From JAJYVT01 sp035534455 (GTDB taxonomy: Bacteria; Actinomycetota; Acidimicrobiia; Acidimicrobiales; RAAP-2), in the NCBI GenBank assembly GCA_035534455.1, contig DATLRV010000007.1, positions 110,589 through 174,588 of the forward strand: a stretch of 64,000 bases of DNA, written 5' to 3'. Each line of letters begins with the position of its first letter. The stretch's first letter is position 1. Below the pieces are notes generated by a model, which saw only the letters and a program-made list of their open reading frames with translations, had not been told where the DNA came from and did not search any database. Below are positions 24,463 to 33,147 of this stretch, in pieces. The translations under genes and the position numbers were made by a program.

Positions 24463-25236
24463 ATGAACCCGACGACCCTCGCCCTGCCCGGGCGTGCCGC
24501 CAAGCCCCGGCGCGACGGGTTGACGATGGTGGTGGACGGTGGTGTGCCCCTGGGGACGCTGCGAGACATCGTCGCGAGCGCCGGGGAGTACCTCGACTTC
24601 GTGAAGTTCGGGTGGGGTACCGCGCTCGTGTCGCGCGAGCTCGGCGACAAGATCGCCCTTCTCCGTGACAACGACATTGGCTTCTACTTCGGCGGCACCC
24701 TTTTCGAGAAGTACGTCCACCAGCGGCGGTTCGACGACTTCCGCGCCCTGTGCCAGCAGTGGTCGGTGCGTTTCGTCGAGGTGTCGAACGGCACGATCGA
24801 CATGTCGAACTCGGAGAAGACCGGCTACATCCGCAAGCTGGTCGACGAGTTCACCGTGATCTCGGAGGTCGGTTTCAAGGACGTGGAGCGTTCGGACCGC
24901 CTCATGCCACGGCGCTGGATCGAGTACATCGAGGACGACCTCGCGGCCGGCGCCCAGCTGGCGACGCTCGAAGCGCGCGAGAGCGGGAGCTCGGGCATCT
25001 GCCACGCGGACGGCCAGCTGCGGATCGGGCTCGTGGAGGAGGTGGTGAGCGAGCTGCCCGTCGAGCGGCTCCTCTTCGAGGCCCCGACGATGGGCCTGCA
25101 GGCCCACATGGTCCGGCGCGTCGGCCCGAACGTGAACCTCGGCAACATCCCGCCGAGCGGGGTGCTCGCCCTCGAGACGCTGAGGCTCGGGCTGCGAGCG
25201 GACACCCTCACCGATTTCGAGGGGAACGCGCAGTGA
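24463..25236 (+). CDS. comA: Phosphosulfolactate synthase (ComA family)
   Basis: Adds sulfite to phosphoenolpyruvate to give phosphosulfolactate, the first step of coenzyme M synthesis in methanogens and of sulfolactate synthesis in some bacteria. The 257-residue TIM barrel shows the family landmarks in order: KPRRDGLTMVVDGG, FVKFGWGTA (about 47-55), FYFGGTLFE, RFVEVSNGTIDM (about 103-114), ISEVGFKD, the ARESGSSGI loop and LFEAPTMGLQ followed by GPNVNLGNI. ATG 24463 has GGAGGAGGAG upstream. It is coupled by a GTGA overlap to a VOC protein, and then to an AMP ligase and a membrane acyltransferase. No coenzyme M genes are nearby. Confidence 0.88.
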   Translation: MNPTTLALPGRAAKPRRDGLTMVVDGGVPLGTLRDIVASAGEYLDFVKFGWGTALVSRELGDKIALLRDNDIGFYFGGTLFEKYVHQRRFDDFRALCQQWSVRFVEVSNGTIDMSNSEKTGYIRKLVDEFTVISEVGFKDVERSDRLMPRRWIEYIEDDLAAGAQLATLEARESGSSGICHADGQLRIGLVEEVVSELPVERLLFEAPTMGLQAHMVRRVGPNVNLGNIPPSGVLALETLRLGLRADTLTDFEGNAQ

Positions 25237-25631
25237 GAGACCACCTCTTCCACCTGGCGATCCCCGTCGCCGACCTGGAGCTGGCGCGGGAGTTCTACGT
25301 GACAAAGCTCGGGTGCAAGCTCGCGCGGAGCTATCCGGACCGGATCACCCTGGACTTCTTCGGTGACCAGGTCGTCTGCCACCTCACCGAGCTCGAACCG
25401 CGTACCCGGCCGCTCTCGCTCTACCCCCGCCACTTCGGCGTCACCTTCGCCAAGCGCAAGGACTTCGAGCTGCTCTTCAACCTGGCGCAGTTGCGCAAGA
25501 TCCCCTTCTTCAAGGAGGTCTCGGTCCGCTTCGACGGCACGGCCGAGGAGCACCGCACCTTCGTGCTCCAGGACCCGTTCGACAACCTGATCGAGTTCAA
25601 GCACTATCTCGATCCGAGGATGGCGTACTGA
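25233..25631 (+). CDS. VOC (glyoxalase/dioxygenase superfamily) protein
   Basis: Small 132-residue vicinal-oxygen-chelate protein. HLAIPVADLELAREFYVTKLG is the classic first beta-alpha-beta unit, and PFDNLIEFKHY is the closing strand with a metal-ligand glutamate. A histidine in VCHLTE and another in YPRHFG are further likely ligands. GTG 25233 overlaps the ComA stop by 4 bp. Such proteins can be isomerases, epimerases, lyases or dioxygenases. Its place between ComA and the ligase suggests it acts on a sulfolactate derivative, but no reaction can be assigned. Confidence 0.85.
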   Translation: MRDHLFHLAIPVADLELAREFYVTKLGCKLARSYPDRITLDFFGDQVVCHLTELEPRTRPLSLYPRHFGVTFAKRKDFELLFNLAQLRKIPFFKEVSVRFDGTAEEHRTFVLQDPFDNLIEFKHYLDPRMAY

Positions 25632-25632
25632 G

Positions 25633-27177
25633 GTGACGTTCGCGATCGGCTCCGTCGAACACGCGCCGAGTGGCAGCTGCGCGAGCGTCGCGAGCCTCGT
25701 GTGGCTCCGCTCGATGACCGCGTGCGACCACGTGTACCTCGAGTCCGCCGGCGACGCGGGGAGCGTGACGTACGGTGAGCTCCGTCGCTCGGCCGCCCGA
25801 TGGACGGCGCTGCTCGACGACCTCGACGTCGAGCCCGGCGCGACGGTGGGCGTGGCGGTGTCCGATCCGCTGGAGTTCGCAGTCGTGTTCCTCGGCGTCC
25901 TCGCCTCCGGCAGGTCGGTGGCCCCGATGGACGCCACGGCGACCGACACCGAGCTCGTTGGCGCCTGCATGCGCACGGTGCCCCGCCTCGTGGTGGCCGA
26001 CCGCCCGTCGCCGGACGATGCGGCGGTCGAGTGGGTGACGGTGCCCCCGGGCGCCTGCTTCCTCTCGGGCACACCCTCCGGCGCGCTCACGATGCCCCAC
26101 GCCGGCGCGGGCGGCGTCGTGCTGTCCACCTCGGGGACGACGGGCGTCCCCAAGGTGATGCGGCTCGGCGAGCGCCAGCTGCTGCACACCGCGGGCTCGG
26201 TCGCCGGGCACCTGCAATTGACCTCGGGCGACCGGGGCTTCAACCCGCTGCCGCTGTTCCACATCAACGCCGAGGTGGTCGGCCTCCTCGCGACCCTCGG
26301 AGCCGGCGCGACGCTCGTGCTCGCCGACCGCTTCCACCGCCGAGGCTTCTGGGAGGCGATGGGGCGCCACCGGATCACGTGGATCAACGCGGTGCCGGCG
26401 ATCCTCGCGAGGCTCGCCGTGCTCGAGGAGTCCGAGCGTGTTCCCGAGCGGATCCGCTTTGCCCGGTCCGCCTCGGCCCCCCTGCCCGTTCCGGTGCTGG
26501 AGCGCTTCGAGGAAGCGACCGGGATCCCGGTCGTCGAGACCTACGGCATGACCGAGGCCGCCAGCCAGATCACGGCCAACCCGCTGCACGGACCGCGCAA
26601 GCCCGGCTCGGCGGGCCCCGTCGTCGGCACCGAGCTGCGCGTGCTCACCGGCGATCGGGCGCCTGCCCCCACCGGAGAGGTCGGGCACGTCGTGATCCGC
26701 GGGCCGAGCGTGATCCGCGCCTACGCCTCCCCGGGCTACGAGGACCGCGTGGACGCCGAGGGGTGGCTCGAGACGGGCGACCTCGGCTACCTCGACGAGG
26801 ACGGGTACCTCTTCCTCGTCGGCCGGGCGGACGACGTCATCAACCGGGGCGGCGAGAAGATCTACCCCAAGGAGCTCGAGGCCGCGGTCCTCTCGGAGCC
26901 CGGGGTGGCGTCGGTGGCCGTCGTCGGGTGGGACCACGAGGTGCTGGGCCGCGTGCCGGTGGCGTACCTGGTGGCCGAGGGCGTGTGCGGCCCTGCGGAC
27001 GAGGCGCTCGCCGCCTCGGTCGTTGCCGCGGTGCATGAGCGCTGCGCCCAGCTGCTGTCGCGCCCGAAGCGGCCGGTCGCGTACCACGTCGTCGAGCGCC
27101 TCCCGCAGAACGCGACGGGCAAGGTGCGCAGGAGAGAGCTCGCGGGCGTGCCGGTCGTGTACTCGCTCCTGGTGTGA
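25633..27177 (+). CDS. Class I adenylate-forming ligase (acyl-CoA synthetase-like)
   Basis: Activates a carboxylic acid with ATP, probably to a CoA thioester. The 514-residue protein has the P-loop-like STSGTTGVPKVM (about 165-176), the VETYGMTEAASQI motif, the GYLDEDGYLFLVGRADDVI hinge region and the C-terminal catalytic K497 in NATGKVRR. The GTG start lies one base after the VOC stop, and its end overlaps the acyltransferase start. In this cassette the acid could be sulfolactate or a product of it, handed on to the membrane acyltransferase; this is inference. Ordinary fatty or short-chain acids are alternatives. Confidence 0.85.
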   Translation: MTFAIGSVEHAPSGSCASVASLVWLRSMTACDHVYLESAGDAGSVTYGELRRSAARWTALLDDLDVEPGATVGVAVSDPLEFAVVFLGVLASGRSVAPMDATATDTELVGACMRTVPRLVVADRPSPDDAAVEWVTVPPGACFLSGTPSGALTMPHAGAGGVVLSTSGTTGVPKVMRLGERQLLHTAGSVAGHLQLTSGDRGFNPLPLFHINAEVVGLLATLGAGATLVLADRFHRRGFWEAMGRHRITWINAVPAILARLAVLEESERVPERIRFARSASAPLPVPVLERFEEATGIPVVETYGMTEAASQITANPLHGPRKPGSAGPVVGTELRVLTGDRAPAPTGEVGHVVIRGPSVIRAYASPGYEDRVDAEGWLETGDLGYLDEDGYLFLVGRADDVINRGGEKIYPKELEAAVLSEPGVASVAVVGWDHEVLGRVPVAYLVAEGVCGPADEALAASVVAAVHERCAQLLSRPKRPVAYHVVERLPQNATGKVRRRELAGVPVVYSLLV

Positions 27178-28394
27178 TGACGCAGCGCGTCTCCAAGCCG
27201 CGCCTCGACCACGTCGACGCGATGCGGCCGGTGAAGCAGGCCGGCGTGGTCTCGACCCACACGTTGCTCTTCTTCGCGCCCGGGGCGGCCGTGTCGGTCG
27301 GCGGCGCGCTGATGCTGCTGCACGTGACCCGGGAGGCGTTCCTCTTCATCTCCGCCTGCATGCTGACCTACAGCTACGCCGACCTGCACCGCATCGGCTA
27401 CCGCTACTTCTACCGGCGCCGCTTCGTCTCGGTGGGGCTGCCGTACCTGTGCTGGACGGTGATCTACTTCGCGGTCTCCCTGCCCGGTTCCGGCCTCGGG
27501 GTGTGGACCGGGCTGCAGCACTTCGGCTACCTCCTCGAAACGGGCTACTACCAGCTCTACTACCTGGTCGTGATCATGCAGTTCTACGTCCTGTTCCCCG
27601 CGCTGTTCTGGGTGGTTCGCCGCTTCGCGGACCGCCCGTGGGCCGTCGCTGCGGTCGCGCTCGCCGTCCAGGTGCTCATGACCTCCCTCATGCACTGGAA
27701 GGTCCTCCCACCCCATATGCGCGGCTTCTTCGCCACGCGGGAGGTCACGTCCTACCTCTTCTACCTCGTCGCCGGCATGCTGGTCGCGCTGAACCTCGAG
27801 GCCGTGCACGACTGGCTGGTCCGCCACGGATGGCTCGTCTTCCTGGCGACCGTGGGTGCCGCCGCCGTCGCCGAGACGTGGTTCGTCGCAGGGCGTGACG
27901 ACCTCGTCTCGTGGCTCGGCCCGGGCTCCGACCCGCTCCAGCCGATCGTGATCCCATTCAACATCGGCGCGATCGCCTGCGTCTACCTGTTCGGGGTGTG
28001 GCTCGTCGCTCCGAGGCGCTCGCGGCGGATCAAGGCGATCGCGATGTCCGGCTCGGACAACTCGTACACCATCTACCTCGCGCAGATGCTCTTCGTCTAC
28101 GCGCTCGTCGACGTCGGCTGGCGGTCGCTCGGCCATGTGCTCCCGTGGCCGGTCGTCGCCGCCGTGGGGGTCGCCATCGTGCTCCTGTCGTGCGTGTTCA
28201 TGTCGAGCCTGCTCGCGCGCACCCCGCTCTCCGTCGCGCTGACCGGCCGCAAACGCGAGCGCTGGACCACGTGGCTCCCGGTCGACCTGCGGCGCACGGG
28301 CGAGCTGGAGCGGAGTGAGTCGGAGTCGCCGATCGACGCCGACCGGACGCCCCGGTCGTGGACCGAGACCTCGCCGGCGGCCGTGCGCAGCTGA
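27177..28394 (+). CDS. Acyltransferase 3 family membrane protein
   Basis: Integral membrane O-acyltransferase of 405 residues with about ten hydrophobic helices. It starts with the family pattern LDHVDAMRPVKQAGVVSTHT, where an H/R pair is normally catalytic, and continues through FISACMLTYSY and YQLYYLVVIMQFYVLFPALF. Members move acyl groups from CoA or another donor onto sugars or lipids at the membrane. ATG 27177 overlaps the ligase stop (TGATGA), and GTG 27174 is possible. It is the last gene of the five-gene phosphosulfolactate cassette. The last 60 residues are hydrophilic and variable. Confidence 0.85.
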   Translation: MTQRVSKPRLDHVDAMRPVKQAGVVSTHTLLFFAPGAAVSVGGALMLLHVTREAFLFISACMLTYSYADLHRIGYRYFYRRRFVSVGLPYLCWTVIYFAVSLPGSGLGVWTGLQHFGYLLETGYYQLYYLVVIMQFYVLFPALFWVVRRFADRPWAVAAVALAVQVLMTSLMHWKVLPPHMRGFFATREVTSYLFYLVAGMLVALNLEAVHDWLVRHGWLVFLATVGAAAVAETWFVAGRDDLVSWLGPGSDPLQPIVIPFNIGAIACVYLFGVWLVAPRRSRRIKAIAMSGSDNSYTIYLAQMLFVYALVDVGWRSLGHVLPWPVVAAVGVAIVLLSCVFMSSLLARTPLSVALTGRKRERWTTWLPVDLRRTGELERSESESPIDADRTPRSWTETSPAAVRS

Positions 28395-28527
28395 GCTACC
28401 CGGGCGTCATCGCGACGCCGCAGGTGCCGGGGCGGGGGCGCCGGTCCGCCCCCGCGTCGACCGCGTCGCCCCGTCGCCCGCGTCGCCCCCGTCGGGCTCC
28501 ACGTGGCCGGCCGAGGCGGCGCCGCCG

Positions 28528-28533
28528 TAGCCT
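28528..28533 (+). promoter_or_regulatory. Putative -10 element of the acyl-CoA mutase gene
   Basis: TAGCCT ends 6 nt before GTG 28540, exactly the spacing expected for transcription starting at the initiation codon. Confidence 0.45.
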
Positions 28534-28539
28534 TGGAAC

Positions 28540-30132
28540 GTGGCAGCGAGCGACGAGACCTCCCGGCGGACCGACTCGGGCATCGAGATCCGCCCGCTCT
28601 ACGGTCCCGCCGACCTCGAGGGCTGGGACCCCGCCGAGCGGCTCGGGGAGCCGGGCCGCTACCCGTTCACCCGGGGCGTCCACCGCGAGATGTACCGGCG
28701 ACGGCTGTGGACGATGCGCCAGTACGCGGGGTTCGGCAACGCCGAGGCAACCAACGAACGCTTCAAGTTCCTGTTGCAGCACGGCCAGACCGGTCTCTCG
28801 TGCGCGTTCGACCTGCCGACCCAGATGGGCTACGACTCGGACCACCCGCGGGCGGAGGGCGAGGTGGGCAAGGTCGGGGTCGCGATCGACTCGCTCGCGG
28901 ACATGCGGCTGCTCCTCGACGGGCTGCCGCTCGGCGAGGTCACGACGTCGATGACGATCAACGCGACGGCCGCAGTCCTGCTCCTCCTCTACGAGCTCGT
29001 CGCCGAGGAGCAGGGAGTGCGCGGGGACCAGCTCGGTGGGACCGTGCAGAACGACATCTTGAAGGAGTACGTCGCGCGGGGGACCTACATCTACCCCCCG
29101 AGGCCGTCGATGCGCCTGATCGTCGACACCTTCTCCTACTGCCGCGAGCATCTCCCGAACTGGAACACCATCTCGATCTCTGGCTACCACATCCGCGAAG
29201 CAGGTTCGACGGCGGTCCAGGAGGTGGCGTTCACCCTGGCCGACGGGATCGCCTACGTACAAGCCGCGCTGGATGCCGGTCTCGAGGTGGACGAGTTCGC
29301 ACCCCGGTTGTCCTTCTTCTTCAACGCGCACAACAACCTCTTCGAGGAGGTCGCCAAGTTCCGCGCCGCACGGCGCCTGTGGGCGCGGATCATGACCGAG
29401 CGCTTCGGGGCCAAGGAGGACCGCTCCAAGGTGCTCCGGTTCCACGCGCAGACCGGCGGGTCCACGCTGACGGCGCAGCAGCCCGACAACAACGTCGTGC
29501 GCGTGACGGTCCAAGCGCTCGCCGCTGCGCTCGGCGGGACCCAGAGCCTTCACACGAACGGGTTCGACGAAGCGATCGGGCTCCCGACCGAGCGGGCGGC
29601 GAAGCTCGCCCTCCGGACCCAGCAGGTCGTCGGCTACGAGTCGGGCGTCGCGGACACGGTGGACCCGCTCGGGGGTTCCTACTACGTCGAGACCCTCACC
29701 GACGAGGTCGAGCGCGCCGCCACGGAGTACCTCCGTCGCATCGACGAGCTCGGCGGGGCCGTCGCCGCCATCGAGGCCCGGTTCCTCCAGGATGAGATCG
29801 AGACGGCGGCCTATGCCCACGCCAAGTCCGTGGACGACGGCGAACGGGTCGTGGTGGGAGTCAACCGCTTCGTCGACGAGGAGGTCGAGGAGGCGGAGGT
29901 GTTCCCGGTCGACCCCGACCTCCAGCGCGCGCAGGTCGACCGGCTCGCAGCCGTGCGTGCCCGACGGGACGCGGGAGCCGTCGAGGCGGCGCTCGCCGAC
30001 GTCCGGGCGGCGGCACGCGGCACGCAGAACCTCCTCGTGCCGATGAAGGTGGCGCTCGGCCGCATGGCGACGCTCGGCGAGGTCTCCGACGCGCTGCGCG
30101 CGGAGTGGGGGGTGTACACGCCCGGAGGCTGA
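28540..30132 (+). CDS. Acyl-CoA mutase large (substrate-binding) subunit, methylmalonyl-CoA mutase family
   Basis: Catalytic TIM-barrel subunit (530 residues) of a B12-dependent acyl-CoA mutase. Landmarks are RYPFTRGVHREMYRRRLWT, QYAGFGNAEATNERFK, LSCAFDLPTQMGYDSDHP and RFHAQTGGSTLTAQQPDNN. The C-terminal B12-binding domain of full-length mutases is absent, so a separate small subunit is required, as in isobutyryl-CoA mutase systems. GNAEATNERFK and the FDLPTQ loop look closer to isobutyryl-CoA-type than to true methylmalonyl-CoA enzymes. A biotin carboxylase subunit nearby suggests short-chain acyl-CoA metabolism. No B12-binding subunit or MeaB chaperone lies in the window. Confidence 0.9.
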   Translation: MAASDETSRRTDSGIEIRPLYGPADLEGWDPAERLGEPGRYPFTRGVHREMYRRRLWTMRQYAGFGNAEATNERFKFLLQHGQTGLSCAFDLPTQMGYDSDHPRAEGEVGKVGVAIDSLADMRLLLDGLPLGEVTTSMTINATAAVLLLLYELVAEEQGVRGDQLGGTVQNDILKEYVARGTYIYPPRPSMRLIVDTFSYCREHLPNWNTISISGYHIREAGSTAVQEVAFTLADGIAYVQAALDAGLEVDEFAPRLSFFFNAHNNLFEEVAKFRAARRLWARIMTERFGAKEDRSKVLRFHAQTGGSTLTAQQPDNNVVRVTVQALAAALGGTQSLHTNGFDEAIGLPTERAAKLALRTQQVVGYESGVADTVDPLGGSYYVETLTDEVERAATEYLRRIDELGGAVAAIEARFLQDEIETAAYAHAKSVDDGERVVVGVNRFVDEEVEEAEVFPVDPDLQRAQVDRLAAVRARRDAGAVEAALADVRAAARGTQNLLVPMKVALGRMATLGEVSDALRAEWGVYTPGG

Positions 30133-30164
30133 CCGAGGCCCGCCGCCTCGGGGACCCTGCGCGT

Positions 30165-31325
30165 TCAGATGAGATGGTCGCGGAGCTCGGGCTCGGTCGC
30201 CGCGTCGATCGCGGTCCACGCCATCGCCAGCGCGCCGTCGCGGACGGCCGTGTCGCCGGAGGCCGTCACGCAGGCCGCGGCGAACGCGTGCTGGTGGTTG
30301 ACCGCCCCGCCCGCGTCGATGCCGACGAGCGGATGGATGGTCGGGACGGCCAGCGAGACGTTGGCCATGTCGGTCGAGAAGGTGGGCAGCGCCGCCCCCT
30401 CGTCGTCGAGGGTGAAGCGCCGCCCCAGCGCCTCCGCGTTCTTGCGGTAGGCCGCCAGCAGCGCCGTGTCGCTCTCCATGTGCGAGTAGACGGGCGAGAG
30501 CTCTTCGAACGCGAGCGTCGCGCCCGTCGCTCGCGCGCCCGCCTCGAAGCAGGCACGCACCCGGGGATCGAGCAGCGCGAGGCCCTCGAGCGTCGTCGCC
30601 CGGCACATGAACCGTCCACGCACGGTCTCGGGGACGATGTTCGCCGCGACGCCGCCTTCGAGCACCACGCCGTGTACCTGGTCACCGGGGCGGAGGTGCT
30701 GGCGGAGCAGCCCGATGCCCACCTGTGCGACGGTCATGGCGTCGAGCGCGTTCACGCCTTCCCATGGCGCCGCGGACGCGTGCGCCTCCTTGCCGGAGAA
30801 GGTCACGTCGAAGTGCGACGTGGCGAGGCAGCGTCCGGCGAGCCGGTCCGAGCGGCTGGGGCCGGCCGGCCAGGGGTGCACCATCATCGCCGCGTGGACG
30901 CCCTCGAAGGCGCCCCGCTCGAGCATCAGCACCTTGCCCCCACCGCCCTCCTCCGCGGGCGTCCCGAGGACGAGGACGGTGAGCCCGACGTCGTCGGCGA
31001 CCTCCGCGAGCGCGAGCCCGGCGCCCACCGCGGCGGCGGCGATCACGTTGTGGCCGCAGGCGTGGCCGACGTCGGGGAGCGCGTCGTACTCGGCGCAGAC
31101 CGCCACCACGAGGGGGCCCGAGCCGGCTCGGGCGCTGAACGCGGTCGGCATCCCGCAGACGCCCGGCGTGACGTCGAAGCCCTCGAGCATGCCGGCGACC
31201 GCTGCGGCCGACCGGTGCTCGGCGAACGAGGTCTCGGGGTGCGCGTGAAGATCGTGGCTGAGCCGGACCAGGTCGCCGAGGCGCCGGTCGACCACCGAAG
31301 CTGCGTGCTGCTTGGCGTCGACCAC
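30165..31325 (-). CDS. M20-family metal-dependent amidohydrolase/peptidase
   Basis: Cytoplasmic hydrolase of 386 residues. Family motifs are LSHDLHAHPETSF, VCAEYDALPDVGHACGHN with metal-binding residues, LGTPAEEGGGGKV with the catalytic glutamate pair, and MVHPWP. The central dimerisation domain includes HFDVTFSGKEAHASAAPW. It resembles p-aminobenzoyl-glutamate and N-acyl amino acid hydrolases. GTG 31325 starts two bases after the carboxylase stop, so the genes form an operon; longer in-frame readings run back through the carboxylase gene on another frame and are not credible. Substrate unknown. Confidence 0.87.
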   Translation of the reverse strand: MVDAKQHAASVVDRRLGDLVRLSHDLHAHPETSFAEHRSAAAVAGMLEGFDVTPGVCGMPTAFSARAGSGPLVVAVCAEYDALPDVGHACGHNVIAAAAVGAGLALAEVADDVGLTVLVLGTPAEEGGGGKVLMLERGAFEGVHAAMMVHPWPAGPSRSDRLAGRCLATSHFDVTFSGKEAHASAAPWEGVNALDAMTVAQVGIGLLRQHLRPGDQVHGVVLEGGVAANIVPETVRGRFMCRATTLEGLALLDPRVRACFEAGARATGATLAFEELSPVYSHMESDTALLAAYRKNAEALGRRFTLDDEGAALPTFSTDMANVSLAVPTIHPLVGIDAGGAVNHQHAFAAACVTASGDTAVRDGALAMAWTAIDAATEPELRDHLI

Positions 31326-31327
31326 GT

Positions 31328-33112
31328 CTACTCGATGACCGCCACCACGTCCCCGCCGCCGACCGAGTCCCCGGCCGCGACGCGAACCTCCGACACCACG
31401 CCGTCGCGCTCGGCGTTGATGGCGTTCTCCATCTTCATGGCCTCGAGGATGCAGATCGTCTGCCCGGCCTCCACGCTGTCGCCGGGAGCGACGAGCACCT
31501 TCACGATCGTGCCCTGCATCGGGACCGTGACCGCGCCGGAGCCCGAGCCGGCGCTCGAGGCGTGGGCCGCGTGGCGCGGGCGCGCCGGAGTCCGCGCCTC
31601 GGCACCGCGGGCGGTGCCGGCGCCCGCGACCGCCGTACCGGCCGTCCCGGCGGGGACCCAGAGCGTCAACCGGTACCTGCGACCGTCGACCTCGGCGGTG
31701 ACGTGGCGGGACTCGAGCTCCTCGCCGGGTCCCGTCGACGGTGAACCGGCGGGCCCCGCCTCGACCAGCGAGAGGTCGAGTCGTTCCTCGACCCAATTGG
31801 TGGAATGGCGTGCGGCGGCGAAGTCCGGGTGCGAGAGGATGGCGACGTCGGCGGGGATGGTCGTCGCGATGCCGGTGATCCTCGTCTCCTCGAGGGCGCG
31901 CAGCATGCGCCGGCGAGCGGACTCGCGGTCTTCCGCCCACACGACCAGCTTGGCCACCAGGTTGTCGTAATACTGGCTCACCGTGTCACCGGCCGCGTAG
32001 CCGGCGTCGAGCCGCACGCCCGGTCCTGCGGGCGCGTCGAAGCCCGTGATCGTCCCCGGTGACGGGGAGAAGCGGCCCCCCGCGGGATCCTCGGCGTTGA
32101 TCCGGACCTCGATCGCATGGCCGCGGCGTTCGATGTCGTCCTGCCCGAACCCGAGGGGTTCCCCCGCCGCGATCCGCAGCTGCCACGCCACGAGGTCGAG
32201 ACCGGTCACGAGCTCGGTCACCGGGTGCTCGACCTGGAGACGCGTGTTCATCTCGAGGAAGAAGAACTCGCCGTCCTGGTAGAGGAACTCGACCGTCCCC
32301 GCGTTCACGTAGCCGCACGCTGCGGAGACCTTCACTGCGGCGGCGCCCATCGCGCGGCGGATCTCGTCGGGGAAGTCGGGCGCCGGGGACTCCTCGATGA
32401 GCTTCTGGTGACGGCGCTGCGCGGAGCAGTCGCGCTCACCGAGCCACAGGACGTGGCCGTGCGCGTCCGCGAGCACCTGCATCTCGACGTGGCGCGGCCA
32501 GGCGAGGTAGCGCTCGAGATAGACCTCGGGCCGGCCGAAGTAGGCCTGGGCCTCGCGCTGGGCGGACTCGACCGCGTCGGCCGCCTCTTCGGGGGCCCGG
32601 ACGACCTTCATGCCGCGACCGCCTCCGCCGAACGCGGCTTTGATCGCCACCGGCCACCCGTGGGTCGAGGCAAACTCGACGACCTCGTCTGGTCCCGAGA
32701 TCGGCTCCGAGCGCCCCGGGACGCCGGCGACGCCCGCACGGTCGGCCGCCAGGCGCGAGCTGATCTTGTCGCCCATCACCTCCATGGCCTCCGGAGGCGG
32801 CCCGACGAAGGTGACGCCGAGGGAGGTGACCGCCCGCGCGAAGTCGGCGTTCTCGGAGAAGAACCCGTATCCGGGGTGGACGGCGTCGGCACCGCTCTTT
32901 CCCAGCGCGTCCAGGATCGCCTCGGTGTTGAGGTAGCTCTCGGCGGCGGTCTGCCCGCCGAGTGCGTACGCCTCGTCGGCCATCCGTACGTGCATCGCCT
33001 CGCGATCGAGCTCCGAGTAGACCGCGACCGTCGCGATGCCCATCTCCCGGCAGGTGCGCAGCACCCGGACGGCGATCTCCCCGCGGTTGGCGACGAGCAC
33101 CTTGTCGAGCAC
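31328..33112 (-). CDS. Acyl-CoA carboxylase alpha subunit (biotin carboxylase plus BCCP)
   Basis: Carboxylates its own biotin and delivers the carboxyl group to a separate beta subunit. The 594-residue protein begins DKVLVANRGEIAVRVLRTC, carries the ATP-grasp motifs KAAFGGGGRGMKVV and FLEMNTRLQVEHPVTELVTG, and ends with a biotinyl domain with K560 in EAMKMEN. About 100 variable residues link the parts. The start is GTG 33112. It is divergent from birA, the ligase that biotinylates it, and followed by the M20 hydrolase. The carboxyltransferase beta subunit is not in the window, so acetyl- versus propionyl-CoA use cannot be decided. Confidence 0.93.
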   Translation of the reverse strand: MLDKVLVANRGEIAVRVLRTCREMGIATVAVYSELDREAMHVRMADEAYALGGQTAAESYLNTEAILDALGKSGADAVHPGYGFFSENADFARAVTSLGVTFVGPPPEAMEVMGDKISSRLAADRAGVAGVPGRSEPISGPDEVVEFASTHGWPVAIKAAFGGGGRGMKVVRAPEEAADAVESAQREAQAYFGRPEVYLERYLAWPRHVEMQVLADAHGHVLWLGERDCSAQRRHQKLIEESPAPDFPDEIRRAMGAAAVKVSAACGYVNAGTVEFLYQDGEFFFLEMNTRLQVEHPVTELVTGLDLVAWQLRIAAGEPLGFGQDDIERRGHAIEVRINAEDPAGGRFSPSPGTITGFDAPAGPGVRLDAGYAAGDTVSQYYDNLVAKLVVWAEDRESARRRMLRALEETRITGIATTIPADVAILSHPDFAAARHSTNWVEERLDLSLVEAGPAGSPSTGPGEELESRHVTAEVDGRRYRLTLWVPAGTAGTAVAGAGTARGAEARTPARPRHAAHASSAGSGSGAVTVPMQGTIVKVLVAPGDSVEAGQTICILEAMKMENAINAERDGVVSEVRVAAGDSVGGGDVVAVIE

Positions 33113-33134
33113 GGGTCAACACTTGCACGCCGCA

Positions 33135-33140
33135 TAGGGT
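33135..33140 (+). promoter_or_regulatory. Putative -10 element of birA
   Basis: TAGGGT ends 7 nt before ATG 33148, another leaderless arrangement. It lies in the 35-bp gap between the divergent carboxylase and birA genes. Confidence 0.45.
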
Positions 33141-33147
33141 TGCCGCC

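Noticed and set aside
23828..25236. Coenzyme M biosynthesis operon
   Set aside because: Only the ComA step is present; archaeal ComB, ComC, ComD and ComE homologues are not seen, so a coenzyme M pathway is not supported.
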